In this document: positions 63,905 to 64,000 of the stretch, piece by piece | How positions within the stretch are numbered: the first letter of the stretch is position 1 | How the letters are laid out: each line of letters opens with the position of its first letter | Assembly: GCF_918797505.1 (NCBI RefSeq) | Contig: NC_092801.1 | Span: forward strand, 10,292,001-10,356,000 | Length of the DNA stretch: 64,000 nucleotides | Source: Bemisia tabaci | Taxonomy: Eukaryota > Arthropoda > Insecta > Hemiptera > Aleyrodidae | Direction: 5' to 3' | The notes under the pieces: model-generated | What the model saw: the letters and a program-made list of their open reading frames with translations, nothing else | Databases searched by the model: none | Told to the model about the DNA's origin: nothing | Position numbers and translations under genes: made by a program

Positions 63905-64000
63905 TAATGGACTATCGGGAAACTGTCAAGAGAATTTTCTAAAGTCAGGGAAAACCTGGAAATGCCAGGATAAATAACGAACATGTCAGGGGAAAATTGT
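63905..64000. repeat. Dispersed repeat, cut by window edge
   Basis: The sequence with gtcagggaaaacctggaaat and gtcaggggaaaattgt matches the start of the family seen at 43,198 and 53,318. The rest lies outside the window. Confidence 0.5.

Overview
This is nuclear DNA of an animal, very probably an insect. It carries one clear multi-exon gene with GT-AG introns, an APE-type LINE, a tRNA-derived SINE and a dense population of hairpin MITEs. The general look (AT-rich, many perfect fold-back MITEs) fits a hemipteran such as a whitefly, but nothing in the window proves a species.

Layout. Positions 1 to about 39,000 are a gene-poor transposon graveyard. It holds at least ten families of short non-autonomous hairpin elements, often nested: H1 (CACTGG ends, 8 full copies), H2 (CGGGCYGATT ends, 4 full copies with a 3-bp CWG duplication), H3 (CTGCCGTGC ends, about 13 copies or fragments), H4 (AGCAGAAAGGAACC ends), H5 (CAGTGGCGTGGCG ends), CACGG-ended elements and others. 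One LINE lies on the minus strand (8,053-11,507). Its ORF2 of 957 codons is intact, and its 5'-truncated ORF1 ends in an SGNH-esterase-like domain. ORF1 and ORF2 meet at a canonical U UUA AAC slippery heptamer placed one codon before the ORF1 stop. Microsatellite and pyrimidine tracts lie at 30.9-32.0 kb.

Positions 39,378-57,817 hold a complete plus-strand gene for translation initiation factor eIF4B. It has 12 coding exons that join in frame to 816 codons, an RRM, a very long Asp/Arg-rich region and the conserved eIF4B C-terminal motifs. One intron is GC-AG. A 3'UTR of about 2.1 kb probably ends after AATAAA at 59,937. Intron 9 contains four copies of a box C/D snoRNA-like unit with exactly conserved box spacing, a tRNA-derived SINE and a 350-bp palindrome. 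The MITE families that crowd the left 39 kb are not seen in the eIF4B introns, which have their own TIR elements.

Positions 60-64 kb hold a 1.1-kb near-perfect palindrome carrying a tRNA-like sequence in each arm, further hairpin elements, and on the minus strand the last coding exon (53 codons with stop) of an unidentified coiled-coil protein whose other exons lie beyond the window.

Only eIF4B, the LINE and the terminal coiled-coil exon are convincing protein-coding sequence. All element boundaries were read by eye and may be off by a few bases.
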